A DNA stretch of 64,000 nt, taken from the NCBI RefSeq assembly GCF_000243675.2, contig NZ_AHMM02000024.1:310001-374000 (forward strand), given 5' to 3'. The notes beneath the pieces are model-generated. The model searched no databases. It saw only the letters and a list, made by a program, of their open reading frames with translations, and was not told where the DNA came from. The position numbers and the translations under genes were made by a program. This document shows, piece by piece, positions 44,399-52,858 of this stretch. The stretch comes from Leptospira inadai serovar Lyme str. 10. GTDB lineage: Bacteria; Spirochaetota; Leptospiria; Leptospirales; Leptospiraceae. Each line of letters begins with the position of its first letter. Position 1 is the first letter of the stretch.

Positions 44399-45247
44399 TT
44401 AGGAAGGTTTTCCGAATTTTTTAGAGATTTCTTTTCGCAGAAATTTATACATTTCCTGAAGGAACTCTTCGTCATCGGAAGATACTAGGATCGAATTTCC
44501 TTTTTTTCCTAGCTTATAAGGGCGAGGAGAATATTCCTGAGCGTGGACCGATTCATGAGGCTTGGTACCTGTAGTGGGGAAGAGGGTGTTTTCCGATCTG
44601 TTAAAAGACTTTGCATCTTTTACGGTTTTGAGTTCGCCGGAATTGAATTTTTGGATAAAATCCTGAAATGTCCCTTTTTTGGAGGCATTTGCGGCCTGGA
44701 TGAGTAAGTTCTTGGTTTCGATTCCGGAATCTTTGCAAATTTTTAATTCTTCTTTATTCAGCCCGGAAATGCCCAGCAGCTCGGTCATATAGCTCCTGCT
44801 TTTTCCGAACAAATTTCCGAGCTCCAGATCCGTATAAGAGAAGGTCAATTTTAAGTGGCTCATTGCTTCTATTTCCTCATAAGGAGATAGGTTTTCTCTT
44901 TGAAGGTTTTCTATGATTGCTAACCGGAAGGTTTCTTTCGCGTCGCGGTCTAGAATTTTACATTCGACTTCGGCCCAGTTTAGGAGGGTTGCGGCATGAA
45001 ATCTTCTTTCACCGGCAATAATGGTATAGTATTCGTCATTGGATTGTTTTGTTACTAAGATCGGTTGGAGCAGGCCGTCTTTTTGAAGGCTCTGGGCCAG
45101 CTCTTCCACTCCTTTTTTTCGCTCCTGCCTGGGCTGGCTTTCGGATGGCCGAATCTTATCTAATCGTATTTTTCGGATGGTGCCTTCCAGCTTTTCCGCT
45201 TGAAAGACGTCCGCCAGTGACCCAAGCCGTTTACTTTTTGAGCTCAT
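44399..45247 (-). CDS. parB: ParB-family partition protein (system 2)
   Basis: 282 aa. The N-terminal domain has IRLDKIRPSESQPRQ, the CTP/DNA-clamp motif TIIAGERRFHAATLL and the canonical IENLQRENLSPYEEIEA. A central helix-turn-helix (YTDLELGNLFGKSRSYMTELLGI is the region) follows. A C-terminal segment contains PYKLGKKGNSILVSSDDEEFL before a basic end. It is clearly distinct from the other ParB in the window (different length, and a better preserved EN-x-x-R-x-x-L motif). The start overlaps the parA stop by 17 nt. The pair sits directly upstream of the initiator gene on the same strand. Confidence 0.93.
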   Translation of the reverse strand: MSSKSKRLGSLADVFQAEKLEGTIRKIRLDKIRPSESQPRQERKKGVEELAQSLQKDGLLQPILVTKQSNDEYYTIIAGERRFHAATLLNWAEVECKILDRDAKETFRLAIIENLQRENLSPYEEIEAMSHLKLTFSYTDLELGNLFGKSRSYMTELLGISGLNKEELKICKDSGIETKNLLIQAANASKKGTFQDFIQKFNSGELKTVKDAKSFNRSENTLFPTTGTKPHESVHAQEYSPRPYKLGKKGNSILVSSDDEEFLQEMYKFLRKEISKKFGKPS

Positions 45248-45983
45248 TCAGGAACTCCTCTACGAAACCCTCATATTCCTGAGCTTGTCGACTCGACTTA
45301 TTATATTCGAAAACCGATTTTTTGGCCAAGTGGGATTCGCCCACGGCCACGCCGTCAGAAATACTATTTTCAAAAATTCTAAAGTATTTTGTCAGAACAG
45401 GAACAATCGTTTTGGTCAATAGGGTTTGAGGTTTTAGCTGCGTTACCAACGCCCCCAGGATTTCTAATCCCGGATTAATCCTTTTTTTAATACTATTGAT
45501 TGTTTGCTGCAGCCCTAGAATCCCATCAACGGAAAACTTCTCCGCCTGTAATGGGATAATCACATAATTGGAAGCGACGAGTGCGTTAATTGTAAAAATG
45601 GAAAGGCTCGGAGGGCAATCTATAATACAAAAATCCAAATCCTTTTCAAGATCTGCCAAAGCGTCCCGAAGAATGTACGGGGCGTCTACGATGGCTGCGA
45701 CCGTCTCTGCCTCCGCGAGCGCGAGCCTAGACGGAGCGATACTGAGATTTTCTACATGTGTAGGGACCATAACATCCCTCACTTTTGCCTTTGCTTGAAA
45801 GATATTGTGCATGGATTTTTCAAGACTATCGGGATTCAAAAAAATTCCAGTGGAGTTTGCCTGAGGATCAATGTCTATGATGAGAGTCTTTTTGCCACGG
45901 CGTGCGAGGCCCCATGCGAGATTCAAAGAGGTGGTCGTTTTGCCTTCCCCTCCTTTTTGATTTGCGATAGATACTACGATCAT
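45231..45983 (-). CDS. parA: ParA-family partition ATPase (system 2)
   Basis: 250-aa short ParA (Soj-like, no N-terminal DNA-binding extension). It starts directly with MIVVSIANQKGGEGKTTTSL (Walker A), followed by TLIIDIDPQANSTGIFL (A') and FCIIDCPPSLSIF (Walker B). The ATG at 45983 has AAGGGA about 7 nt upstream; a frame opening at 46118 would cover a palindromic site and lacks such support. The C-terminus carries ISDGVAVGESHLAKKSVFEY. With the ParB overlap it forms a standard segregation operon, different in type from the larger ParA of system 1. Confidence 0.93.
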   Translation of the reverse strand: MIVVSIANQKGGEGKTTTSLNLAWGLARRGKKTLIIDIDPQANSTGIFLNPDSLEKSMHNIFQAKAKVRDVMVPTHVENLSIAPSRLALAEAETVAAIVDAPYILRDALADLEKDLDFCIIDCPPSLSIFTINALVASNYVIIPLQAEKFSVDGILGLQQTINSIKKRINPGLEILGALVTQLKPQTLLTKTIVPVLTKYFRIFENSISDGVAVGESHLAKKSVFEYNKSSRQAQEYEGFVEEFLNELKK

Positions 45984-46005
45984 TCTGGTCCCTTGTGTTT
46001 CAATT

Positions 46006-46022
46006 GTCGGATGTCCGACATC
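46006..46022. promoter_or_regulatory. Operator or parS-like palindrome, parA side
   Basis: GTCGGATGTCCGACATC, with the preceding T giving TGTCGGA-TG-TCCGACA, an almost perfect palindrome. It lies 23 bp upstream of the parA start and recurs exactly at 46249-46265. Confidence 0.65.
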
Positions 46023-46248
46023 CAATCCTTTACTAAGAGGCGGCACTCTTTCTTTTAAATGGAGGTTATAAGGAAAAAAGTGAAATCTTAGTGGGTGCGA
46101 TTGCTCTCTGTCGATCACACGGATGGCGATAAAAAATCACGCCTTCCGGTTCCATTCAAGCTAAAGGCCGGGCGGGTTCAACTCATTCTCCAAAAAAAAG
46201 GGATTTAGAATCATTTTTTAGAGAAACCGGATCTAAAAAAACTATGAG

Positions 46249-46265
46249 GTCGGATGTCCGACATC
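46249..46265. promoter_or_regulatory. Operator or parS-like palindrome, regulator side
   Basis: Second exact copy of GTCGGATGTCCGACATC, in the same orientation, 22 bp upstream of the gene at 46287. The two sites bracket the divergent promoter region between parA and the NtrC-like gene, so one protein may control both and the sites may double as a centromere. Confidence 0.65.
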
Positions 46266-46286
46266 TTAGCATAAAAACGGCGGTAC

Positions 46287-47663
46287 ATGGTTGACGCCAT
46301 GCTTAATTTTAAACAATCTCCCTTCATGGAGCCAGGCATACAGGAGATATTTTATGGAAGACCCGCTGCCGCAGACCTTCGCCTCCTCCTGCCATTGGCC
46401 TTTCCCATTCTGCTCAAGGCGATAGGGAGTTCCGCAGGCTTAGTGACACTCCCTGTCGAGGGCGAACAGGAGGCGTTAGAAGAGGTGGCTTCCTGGGGGT
46501 ATCCTGAAGAGGGGTATTTCTATTCTTTTTTGGCAAAAGGTTCCGAAGCGCGGAAAAAATTAGAATCCGTTTCCCCATTCTATCTTCCAAAATCTGCAAT
46601 GGCGGAATTCTTTTTACCCGAATCATCCGGTGGACTTTTGGGCGGTATTCTGGTGCAAGGAAAAGTTCAGGGGTTCTTACTTTTGGAAATGGAGAAGTCT
46701 CCGTCCGAATGGCAATCCCTGTTTTTAGCCCTGTTTTGCCAGAAGCTCGCCTGGATTTTGGAGGGTGCGCCAAGCGTCTCTGTAATTGCAAAAAACGAAG
46801 CCGGTTCCGAAGATCGAAAGGATCAGCTCGGGCAAATTCTTTTTCGCTTGAGCGAGAGTGGCAATTCCGTCTGGGAATTATATCGAAAATTGGGAATTCT
46901 CAAAATTCGAGGGCCAAAGGGCTCCGGCAAAAAAACATTGGCCAAATGGGTGCATAGAAGGGAATCGGCTGGCAGCGGTTTGTTGGTGATCGGCGTGCTT
47001 CCGGAGCATGGGGGCAAGCTTGAAAAATCCCTGGAGGAATGGGAGGCGATGGCTCAAGGCGGCACCCTCATTTTTGAAAGGATTCAGGAATATTCGGCGC
47101 TACAGCAGAAGCTATTATATGAATACGCGACGAGTGAAAGGAGTCGCCGTCCAAGATTGATTTTTTTAGAAAATTCAGAGACTTCGCCTGCCGAGGAACT
47201 CGTTTTCTTTCGGGCCTTATTGGAGTCTAATTCCCTTGAGATTCCCGCATGGAAAACCTGGCCAACGGCAGATAGACGGATTGCAGTTTCGCTTATTTTC
47301 GAGGAGGTTCGGGAAGCCCAGGGAAGGTTCGATTTAAGTCTTTCGGAAGAAGCGGCCCGATCACTGGCGATTTCAGAATTAGATCGTAATTTAGAAGATC
47401 TTAGAAATTCGATAGAGGAGGGAGTTTTGCACTCCTCTGGCAGAGAAATCCGAGAATTCGCAATCCAATCGGAGCGGCCTCAGGGGGTTTCTATGCCGGA
47501 CGCGGACGATTTGGATCTTCGCAAAGCCGTTGAGGCATTGGAGCGTCAGAAAATACTTCTGGCCTACAAACTTTTTGGAGGGAACCAGATTCGCATGTCC
47601 AAGGCGCTCGGAATATCAAGAGGGTCCCTCCAATATAAATTAAAGAATTTGGGATTAGGATAG
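46287..47663 (+). CDS. Degenerate NtrC-like regulator with Fis-type helix-turn-helix
   Basis: 458 aa. Residues 1 to about 165 resemble a GAF-like sensor. The central AAA+ domain keeps a Walker A-like [17 protein letters not shown] and the post-Walker B pattern [22 protein letters not shown], in which the usual D-E pair is replaced by E-R. The GAFTGA loop that contacts sigma-54 is missing because the stretch between these motifs is short. The C-terminus is a clear Fis-type helix-turn-helix ([20 protein letters not shown]). It therefore probably binds DNA without activating sigma-54 polymerase. It is divergent from parA and 4 bp before the next gene. An ATG four codons in (46299) is an alternative start. 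Confidence 0.75.
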   Translation: MVDAMLNFKQSPFMEPGIQEIFYGRPAAADLRLLLPLAFPILLKAIGSSAGLVTLPVEGEQEALEEVASWGYPEEGYFYSFLAKGSEARKKLESVSPFYLPKSAMAEFFLPESSGGLLGGILVQGKVQGFLLLEMEKSPSEWQSLFLALFCQKLAWILEGAPSVSVIAKNEAGSEDRKDQLGQILFRLSESGNSVWELYRKLGILKIRGPKGSGKKTLAKWVHRRESAGSGLLVIGVLPEHGGKLEKSLEEWEAMAQGGTLIFERIQEYSALQQKLLYEYATSERSRRPRLIFLENSETSPAEELVFFRALLESNSLEIPAWKTWPTADRRIAVSLIFEEVREAQGRFDLSLSEEAARSLAISELDRNLEDLRNSIEEGVLHSSGREIREFAIQSERPQGVSMPDADDLDLRKAVEALERQKILLAYKLFGGNQIRMSKALGISRGSLQYKLKNLGLG

Positions 47664-47667
47664 AATT

Positions 47668-48699
47668 TTGGAATTAGATTCCTTATACGAAGAGAGAAAA
47701 ACTCCGGCAGGGTTTCTCGTAAAGGTCAGGTTAGCAAAAATGACCTACGTAGTTTTTACCGCGAAAGGCCCCGAAATTCCAAAGGGGGCCAAAAATCAAT
47801 CCATCATTGTTCCCGTCCCGAGAGTGGCTTTTTTAGGAGAAGAATTCGATCTCTCGCATTTCCGCTTAGGGGAACTCAGTTTTGTAAATGTTCGGCAGGG
47901 AAAACTAGTTATCCCGTACCAACACACTAGCTCCGGCAACGAAGTCCGAACTATCTTTTTAAATAGTGGCAGTGAATGCGATATCCTTCCGGTCATTATC
48001 TTTCACTTCGGGAAAGTGGAGGAATTTCTGAGAGCCAAAGAGGAAGGCATAGAATTGCACCATTTGGTCCTGGACGAGGAGTTCCCACGCCAAGACCTAG
48101 TGACCTTGAAAATCAGATTTCCATCCCTTAATATGTTGATTATTAAAAGGAAAGTCGCCCAAAAGCTGGAGGCTCCCGGAGGAGTTATGCCGGGTAAGGA
48201 AGAGCTGGAGAGGAGCCTCAGGGAAGAGTCCAGTATCGTGGATTTCAATAAGGTTCGGGCTACGGATCTTCTCGAAAAAGGAAACTTAAATATGCACTCC
48301 ATAAACCCGGTCTTTTTGGCCCGGGTTCATCTTAGAAAAGCGGAGTTAGAGAAAGTGAAACAGCTCCTGCTCGACTTTTCTCTCCGTCCCGAAGAGGTCG
48401 TTTTTATAAGAACGTTTTTAGAAGTCATGATCCGAAATGATGAAAAAAAAGAAGAGCTGGAAAGTTGGAAAGTCAAACTCCAGAATTTGGACGAAGGGTT
48501 TCGTTTGGCCGGACTTATTCTCGAAATGAAAGAGGCGGAATTTGAAGTCGAACTCAATAAAGGCTTTTCGAAAGAAATCGCAAGCATGGTCTACGCACTT
48601 TTAGAGAAGGAGCAGTCCGAGGCGGACACCAAGGAGAAGGAAATCATTCTCTGGGAGTGGAAACTCAGGACAAAGCAACTCTTTCGGAAAATGGCTTAA
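47668..48699 (+). CDS. Uncharacterised protein coupled to the NtrC-like regulator
   Basis: 343 aa, not recognised. It begins with a TTG at 47668, 4 bp after the previous stop, with AGGA inside the end of the upstream gene, so the two are translationally coupled. The first 130 residues look beta-rich ([34 protein letters not shown]), and the region from about 180 to the end is helical and rich in Glu and Lys ([35 protein letters not shown]). No signal peptide or membrane segment is seen. A PilZ-like or regulatory N-terminal domain is conceivable, but no diagnostic motif is present. Confidence 0.65.
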   Translation: MELDSLYEERKTPAGFLVKVRLAKMTYVVFTAKGPEIPKGAKNQSIIVPVPRVAFLGEEFDLSHFRLGELSFVNVRQGKLVIPYQHTSSGNEVRTIFLNSGSECDILPVIIFHFGKVEEFLRAKEEGIELHHLVLDEEFPRQDLVTLKIRFPSLNMLIIKRKVAQKLEAPGGVMPGKEELERSLREESSIVDFNKVRATDLLEKGNLNMHSINPVFLARVHLRKAELEKVKQLLLDFSLRPEEVVFIRTFLEVMIRNDEKKEELESWKVKLQNLDEGFRLAGLILEMKEAEFEVELNKGFSKEIASMVYALLEKEQSEADTKEKEIILWEWKLRTKQLFRKMA

Positions 48700-48767
48700 A
48701 ATCCCCGAAAAAAGATAAAAAATGCTTCCTTTTTTAGTAAAAAGGCGTAATTTTTACCCGTAAACCT

Positions 48768-49805
48768 ATGATTTTCGGGGAAAAGAGTAAAAATCTGGCA
48801 CATTTTTTGCTTACTGCGGCCCTCTTGGCTGCAAGCTCGGCCACGTTTGCGCAGACCGAAAATTTTATTAGCAGAGAGGATAGGCCTCACCCTTCTTCCG
48901 GTTTGGACTTATCTCAAGAAGGCATTTTAGATTCTTCTAATATTCATCAGGCGGAAGTAGACTCTGTTCTTGCCGAAGGGATCTCATATTCGGATGCCCA
49001 ACGGGTCGCAGATTTTCCCGAGCTACTGGATTTATTGAATTCGGAAAGCGTGCACAAGAAGAAAATTTTCGCATCAAAATCCCTGCTGCAAAGAATCGAA
49101 TCCCCTCGGACTGCAATGAGTGGCTCCGCGTTTGATCAGAAAAGTGACTTCGGGAATCCGCTGTTGTTTGCCTTCAAAAATTCGGAGTCTGTAAAGCGGT
49201 TCGGTTCCGGGTGCGGTCACGATCGTTTCGATTCTTTAGTGGGTAGCAGTAGTTCTCTCCGTAAAAAAAGGAAAAAAACGACGGGTCTTGCCCTGATGGA
49301 TCAACTGCTCAGTGCGACTACGAGCGGAGGGGATTCTATCGTTTGCCCTGCGCTCATTTCCCAAGGAGCCGAGCTTTCCTGCGCAGATTTATTTTGGAAG
49401 CCTAGGTCTACTTCCGCAGTGCATTTTCCCGAGGGCGGGGGCTTTGCTACTGCCCGGCGTCAATGGTTTAGCCTTGGGAAGAATGCATTGGTGGCGATGA
49501 GGATAAGGTCGGCGGCGGCGGGTAGTTGGAGCGATATGATATCTCCTGAGGGCAGGCGAGCGAAAGGAAGCCTAATCCTCTTTCCTGGGGCTAGGCAGAC
49601 CCGACAAGCGGGGCCTCCGACCTATAGCTGCGAAAAGTGTGGGGGGAGTGGGGTAGAAGATAGTCGCTACGATTTCAATTCGCTCGCTTTACCATCATCG
49701 CCCATCGGTTTTCCTCCCCGGGAAAATAAGTGGACGGGGCCTTCTCCTATCTTGGAGATAACTGTCTTGTGTTCTGTAAGTTCAGAACGTAGTATAGCAG
49801 CTTAG
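48768..49805 (+). CDS. Uncharacterised exported protein
   Basis: 345 aa. A signal peptide is evident in residues 1-29 (AHFLLTAALLAASSATFAQ, cleavage after TFA or FAQ). The mature part is hydrophilic and Ser/Gly-rich, with a lysine-arginine cluster near residue 165 and a C-x-x-C in YSCEKCGGSGVEDS near 300. No domain was recognised. The composition of the last third (many Arg, Pro and Gly) is unusual for the neighbourhood, so the true reading frame there is less sure. It follows the unknown gene at 47668 with a 68-bp gap containing a GTAAAAA/TTTTTAC repeat. Confidence 0.5.
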   Translation: MIFGEKSKNLAHFLLTAALLAASSATFAQTENFISREDRPHPSSGLDLSQEGILDSSNIHQAEVDSVLAEGISYSDAQRVADFPELLDLLNSESVHKKKIFASKSLLQRIESPRTAMSGSAFDQKSDFGNPLLFAFKNSESVKRFGSGCGHDRFDSLVGSSSSLRKKRKKTTGLALMDQLLSATTSGGDSIVCPALISQGAELSCADLFWKPRSTSAVHFPEGGGFATARRQWFSLGKNALVAMRIRSAAAGSWSDMISPEGRRAKGSLILFPGARQTRQAGPPTYSCEKCGGSGVEDSRYDFNSLALPSSPIGFPPRENKWTGPSPILEITVLCSVSSERSIAA

Positions 49806-49880
49806 CGCTTCTTCCCATCTCTCTCGAAAATTCTAGAAATTCTTGTGGTTTCCGACTCCTTTGAAATTCTAAGCCATAAT

Positions 49881-50252
49881 ATGGCTGCCAAAATAAAGCG
49901 GACTTCCTTTCAGAAACTTCTTAATGCGATGAAAAAACTTATCATGGAAGTGAATGATAACGAAATTCTACGTAGGCTTGAGACCCTCATGGCCACGAGC
50001 AAAGAAGATTTGAACCAGGCGGTCGTTCGCTCTCTTTTGGAAAATCCTTTGGAATTCGATCCAAAATCGGTACCGGAGCCGTATGCCCAATATGTCCGAC
50101 ACTTCGTTTATATGGTTAAGCGAAATAAAAAGCGAGGCCTTGATGTCACGTTTGACGCCGGCAACCTCGACTCCAAGAGTCTAAAAAAATCTCCGCCGGT
50201 TAAGCCGCAGGAAGCGGTGAAAAAAAGTCCCCCGAAACGCAAGCGCGCCTAA
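49881..50252 (+). CDS. Small basic protein, uncharacterised
   Basis: 123 aa from the ATG at 49881 (a GTG at 49845 would add 12 residues; neither has a clear ribosome site). Residues 1-90 are helical (FQKLLNAMKKLIMEVNDNEI; LETLMATSKEDLNQAVVRSL). The C-terminal 35 residues are Lys/Pro-rich, ending in KRKRA, like the tails of nucleoid-associated or DNA-binding proteins. No family was recognised. It is followed by a strong terminator and closes the run of unknown genes next to the second parAB pair. Confidence 0.55.
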   Translation: MAAKIKRTSFQKLLNAMKKLIMEVNDNEILRRLETLMATSKEDLNQAVVRSLLENPLEFDPKSVPEPYAQYVRHFVYMVKRNKKRGLDVTFDAGNLDSKSLKKSPPVKPQEAVKKSPPKRKRA

Positions 50253-50260
50253 AAATCGAA

Positions 50261-50294
50261 AATCGCCCTGTGGTCAGCACAGGGCGATTCTTTC
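50261..50294 (+). terminator. Terminator after the small basic protein gene
   Basis: Perfect 12-bp stem AATCGCCCTGTG / CACAGGGCGATT with a GTCAG loop (50261-50289), followed by CTTTC. It starts 8 bp after the stop codon. Confidence 0.75.
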
Positions 50295-50312
50295 ATTCGC
50301 AAAATCGGCATC

Positions 50313-50354
50313 ATTTGTATGTAACTGCCGAATATACGGCGATTACATACAAAT
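50313..50354. repeat. Nested long inverted repeat
   Basis: Outer 12-bp perfect arms ATTTGTATGTAA (50313-50324) and TTACATACAAAT (50343-50354); inside them GCCG and CGGC pair around AATATA. The whole could extrude as a cruciform or form a stable RNA hairpin. Confidence 0.6.
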
Positions 50355-51048
50355 CTCGTCACACCCCGCCTTTAACTCGGCAATAAGGGCCGCGGGGCGG
50401 GCATTTCTATAAATGCCTATATTTAAGCAGTGAAACATGCATCTGCCGCTCAAGATTCTATCCGCTTTTTTGCGTTTGCCTCTGATTTTCCCGAAAAGGA
50501 GTATCCCGGCGATTTCGCAAACGAACGAATGCCGAGATTCGAGCGTTCTTGCGATGGATTCTTCTTGGTTTCTCCCAAGAAAAAAGATTAAAAACGTGCA
50601 TTTTTAGGATCTAACTGCCCAGCTTTAACAATTTAGCGCTGCCATCTGTGGGGCAGTATTTCGGCTAGGACAAAAGGGGATTCCGGCAAAAGTAATGGGG
50701 CGGATTCTGCTTTTCCGCTGTCAGGTAGGGCTCAGCTAACGATTTCAGGCCTGACGCTCTGCTTCAGGGCCTTGCGTCAATCCTAAGGCAGAAAAAGGGG
50801 CCTTCTGCCAGCAAATGGGCAGAGAGGCCTCGTTGAGAGCTATCGATCAAATGATAGAGCATATTGGCCGCTTGGTGAGTTTGGGGCGAGTGAGAATGGC
50901 TAATCCGGCGAGTTCTCCGCGCCTAAATTTCCGATTAATTCATGTAACATTGTCATGTGTAGGAAGATTTCCTTGGCATGCAAGAAAGTCACACTTATCC
51001 GCATGCTTTATGCTTGCCTGTGCAATTATTGCGCCCCATTATGATCTC

Positions 51049-51264
51049 ATGGCCGAGGTAATCAAATTAAGGGTAAAATGCCATGCCTGCTCAAATTTAA
51101 TCGAGGGCTCTGCCAAATATGGGACAGGCCATTATGTTCCCGAGGGGGTGGATTTCGAGTTTGTGGCTATCGGCAAGATTGAAACGCCAAAAGGGAAGAG
51201 GGTGAAAGCAGAAATCATTGCAATATGCCCCAACTGTGGCGTGAAATGTAAATGGACAATTTAA
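51049..51264 (+). CDS. Small zinc-ribbon-like protein
   Basis: 71 aa from the ATG at 51049. Two C-x-x-C pairs, CHAC near the N-terminus and CPNC near the C-terminus, with a further Cys in VKCKW, frame a beta-rich segment (GVDFEFVAIGKIETPKGKRV). This pattern suits a zinc ribbon. The open frame extends to 50815, but that part has atypical residues and no ribosome site, so it is left out. The upstream region also lacks a clear Shine-Dalgarno sequence. Function unknown. Confidence 0.55.
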   Translation: MAEVIKLRVKCHACSNLIEGSAKYGTGHYVPEGVDFEFVAIGKIETPKGKRVKAEIIAICPNCGVKCKWTI

Positions 51265-51329
51265 GATTAATATTAGTCTGTATTTATTACTTTTATATAA
51301 TCACCAGGTCATAAAATGATTAAAATTCT

Positions 51330-51402
51330 GCACAAACAAGCGAACATTTTGTGCTTATTATTAATCAAATCTCTGATGGCGCAAAATGGATTAATAATAA
51401 GC
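51330..51402. promoter_or_regulatory. Overlapping inverted repeats upstream of the MBOAT gene
   Basis: Perfect 14-bp arms GCTTATTATTAATC (51353-51366) and GATTAATAATAAGC (51389-51402) with a 22-bp centre, ending 13 bp before the MBOAT start. A second pair, GCACAAA (51330-51336) and TTTGTGC (51348-51354), overlaps the left arm. The surrounding 150 bp are very AT-rich. An operator or an attachment-like site is possible. Confidence 0.55.
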
Positions 51403-51415
51403 TATATTTTATAGA

Positions 51416-52858
51416 ATGAATTTCACAACCCCACTTTATACCCTCTTCTTTGTTTTTCTCTTTTTACTGAGATGGCTCCTCCCTCGATTTCGCTTTCTTC
51501 CCGAATGGATTCCGTTTCCTTTCCTGTTAGTTGGCAGCTATTTATTTTATTTTTCCTGGAGTCCTAAGTTTGGGAGCTTGATACTCGCGACTACGATTTT
51601 GGATTATTCTGTCGGAAAGGCCATGGGGTTTTCTTCTCCCGGGAGAAGAAGGCTCCTTTTACTACTTTCGCTTTCCGGAAATTTAACCGTCCTGGGATTT
51701 TTTAAATATTTCGGCTTTTTTGTGGAGAATGGAAATGCCCTTTTATCGGCACTGGGATTGCACTCTGCTATCCCGTCTTTAAAGGTTGTCTTACCTGTCG
51801 GCATTTCCTTTTATACGTTTCAATCTCTTAGCTATACGATTGATGTCTACCGTAAGGAAATACAACCCGAACAAAGTTTTTGGAACTATGCGCTTTTTCT
51901 GTCTTTTTTCCCGCAGCTGGTTGCCGGCCCGATTGTTCCTGCACGGGAGTTTCTGCCTCAACTGAAGCAATGGGTGGCTTGGGAAAATTTAGCGTTTCGA
52001 GAAGGCGTCGTGTTGCTTCTTGTGGGGTCCTGGAAAAAGGCTGTTCTGGCCGATAATATTGCGATCTTACCGGATGCATTGTTTCAATCTCCTGCTATCG
52101 TATCCCAGTTTTACGCATGGGTAGGAGTGTTTGCATACGCCCTTCAAATTTATTTTGATTTTAGCGGTTATACCGATATCGCCTTGGGGTCGGCACTGCT
52201 ATTAGGGTTTCGTCTTACTGAGAATTTTAGAATGCCTTATCTAGCCTCGAGTTTTTCCGATTTTTGGAAACGATGGCATATCTCATTGTCTTCCTGGTTG
52301 AAAAACTATCTCTACATTTCTTTGGGAGGAAATCGAAAAGGAGAGTTCCGGACATATCTGAATTTATTGATTACCATGTTATTGGGCGGTCTTTGGCACG
52401 GAGCTAGTTGGAATTTCGTCGTATGGGGCGGGATTCACGGGGCCTTACTCGGGTTAGAAAGAGGATTTGGCCATTTTTTTAAGAGGAAAGGAGCGATACT
52501 TGAGATCCCTAAAATAGTCTCGTATGCCTATCGAATACTCGTTGTTTTGACGATCGTACTGGTTTGGGTTTTTTTTCGCTCTCCTAGTTGGGAAAAAACG
52601 GAGATCGTATTTGCGAAATTATTTTTCGGTTCCGGCGGAATCAATCCAGGCGACTCCGCAATACGGCTGTTTTTTCTTTGCGGTTTACTTTTTGTAGTCT
52701 CTACCTGGATCGGTCAAAGAGATGAGGCTTCGGGAGTTTTTCGCAGTTGGGTTGAGAGTCTTCCTGGATGGGCCTTTGCCGGTATTGCGAGTCTGGGATT
52801 CCTCTTTGCAGTCTTACTCTCGGCCGAGTCTCAGCCGTTTCTTTATTTCGTTTTTTGA
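51416..52858 (+). CDS. MBOAT-family O-acyltransferase (AlgI/DltB-like)
   Basis: 480-aa polytopic inner-membrane protein that would move acyl groups from a cytoplasmic donor to an extracellular glycan or polymer. About eleven hydrophobic segments are visible. MBOAT hallmarks are LPVGISFYTFQSLSYTIDVY, FFPQLVAGPI, the AlgI-type FDFSGYTDIALG, the SFSDFWKRWHISLSSWL segment and the catalytic His in LWHGASWNFVVWG (about H328), with a second His at about 341. It lies near an SGNH-type gene at 54429, the usual partner in alginate- or teichoic-acid-type acylation. Its 3' end overlaps the convergent gene by 16 bp. Confidence 0.93.
   Translation: MNFTTPLYTLFFVFLFLLRWLLPRFRFLPEWIPFPFLLVGSYLFYFSWSPKFGSLILATTILDYSVGKAMGFSSPGRRRLLLLLSLSGNLTVLGFFKYFGFFVENGNALLSALGLHSAIPSLKVVLPVGISFYTFQSLSYTIDVYRKEIQPEQSFWNYALFLSFFPQLVAGPIVPAREFLPQLKQWVAWENLAFREGVVLLLVGSWKKAVLADNIAILPDALFQSPAIVSQFYAWVGVFAYALQIYFDFSGYTDIALGSALLLGFRLTENFRMPYLASSFSDFWKRWHISLSSWLKNYLYISLGGNRKGEFRTYLNLLITMLLGGLWHGASWNFVVWGGIHGALLGLERGFGHFFKRKGAILEIPKIVSYAYRILVVLTIVLVWVFFRSPSWEKTEIVFAKLFFGSGGINPGDSAIRLFFLCGLLFVVSTWIGQRDEASGVFRSWVESLPGWAFAGIASLGFLFAVLLSAESQPFLYFVF

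Larger units (their letters stand above)
50253..51048. other. 800-bp non-coding region rich in inverted repeats
   Basis: No supported gene. It contains a terminator (50261-50289), a nested 42-nt hairpin (50313-50354), GC-rich arms CCCCGCC/GGGGCGG (about 50364-50399), GCATTT/AAATGC (50401-50416), TTCTTGG/CCAAGAA (about 50560-50580) and GGCAGAA/TTCTGCC (50787-50809). Such density suggests structured RNA or protein-binding sites. None matches RNase P, tmRNA, SRP RNA or tRNA by eye. Confidence 0.5.

Noticed and set aside
43900..46300. DnaA boxes near the putative origin
   Set aside because: No TTATCCACA-like sequence was noticed on either strand by eye; a computed search would be needed to settle this.
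50313..50354. Nested inverted repeat as a dif/Xer recombination site
   Set aside because: The arms are separated by 18 bp, whereas Xer sites have a 6-8-bp centre.
50815..51048. N-terminal extension of the zinc-ribbon protein
   Set aside because: It lies in the hairpin-rich non-coding tract, has no ribosome site and atypical residues, so the ATG at 51049 was used.
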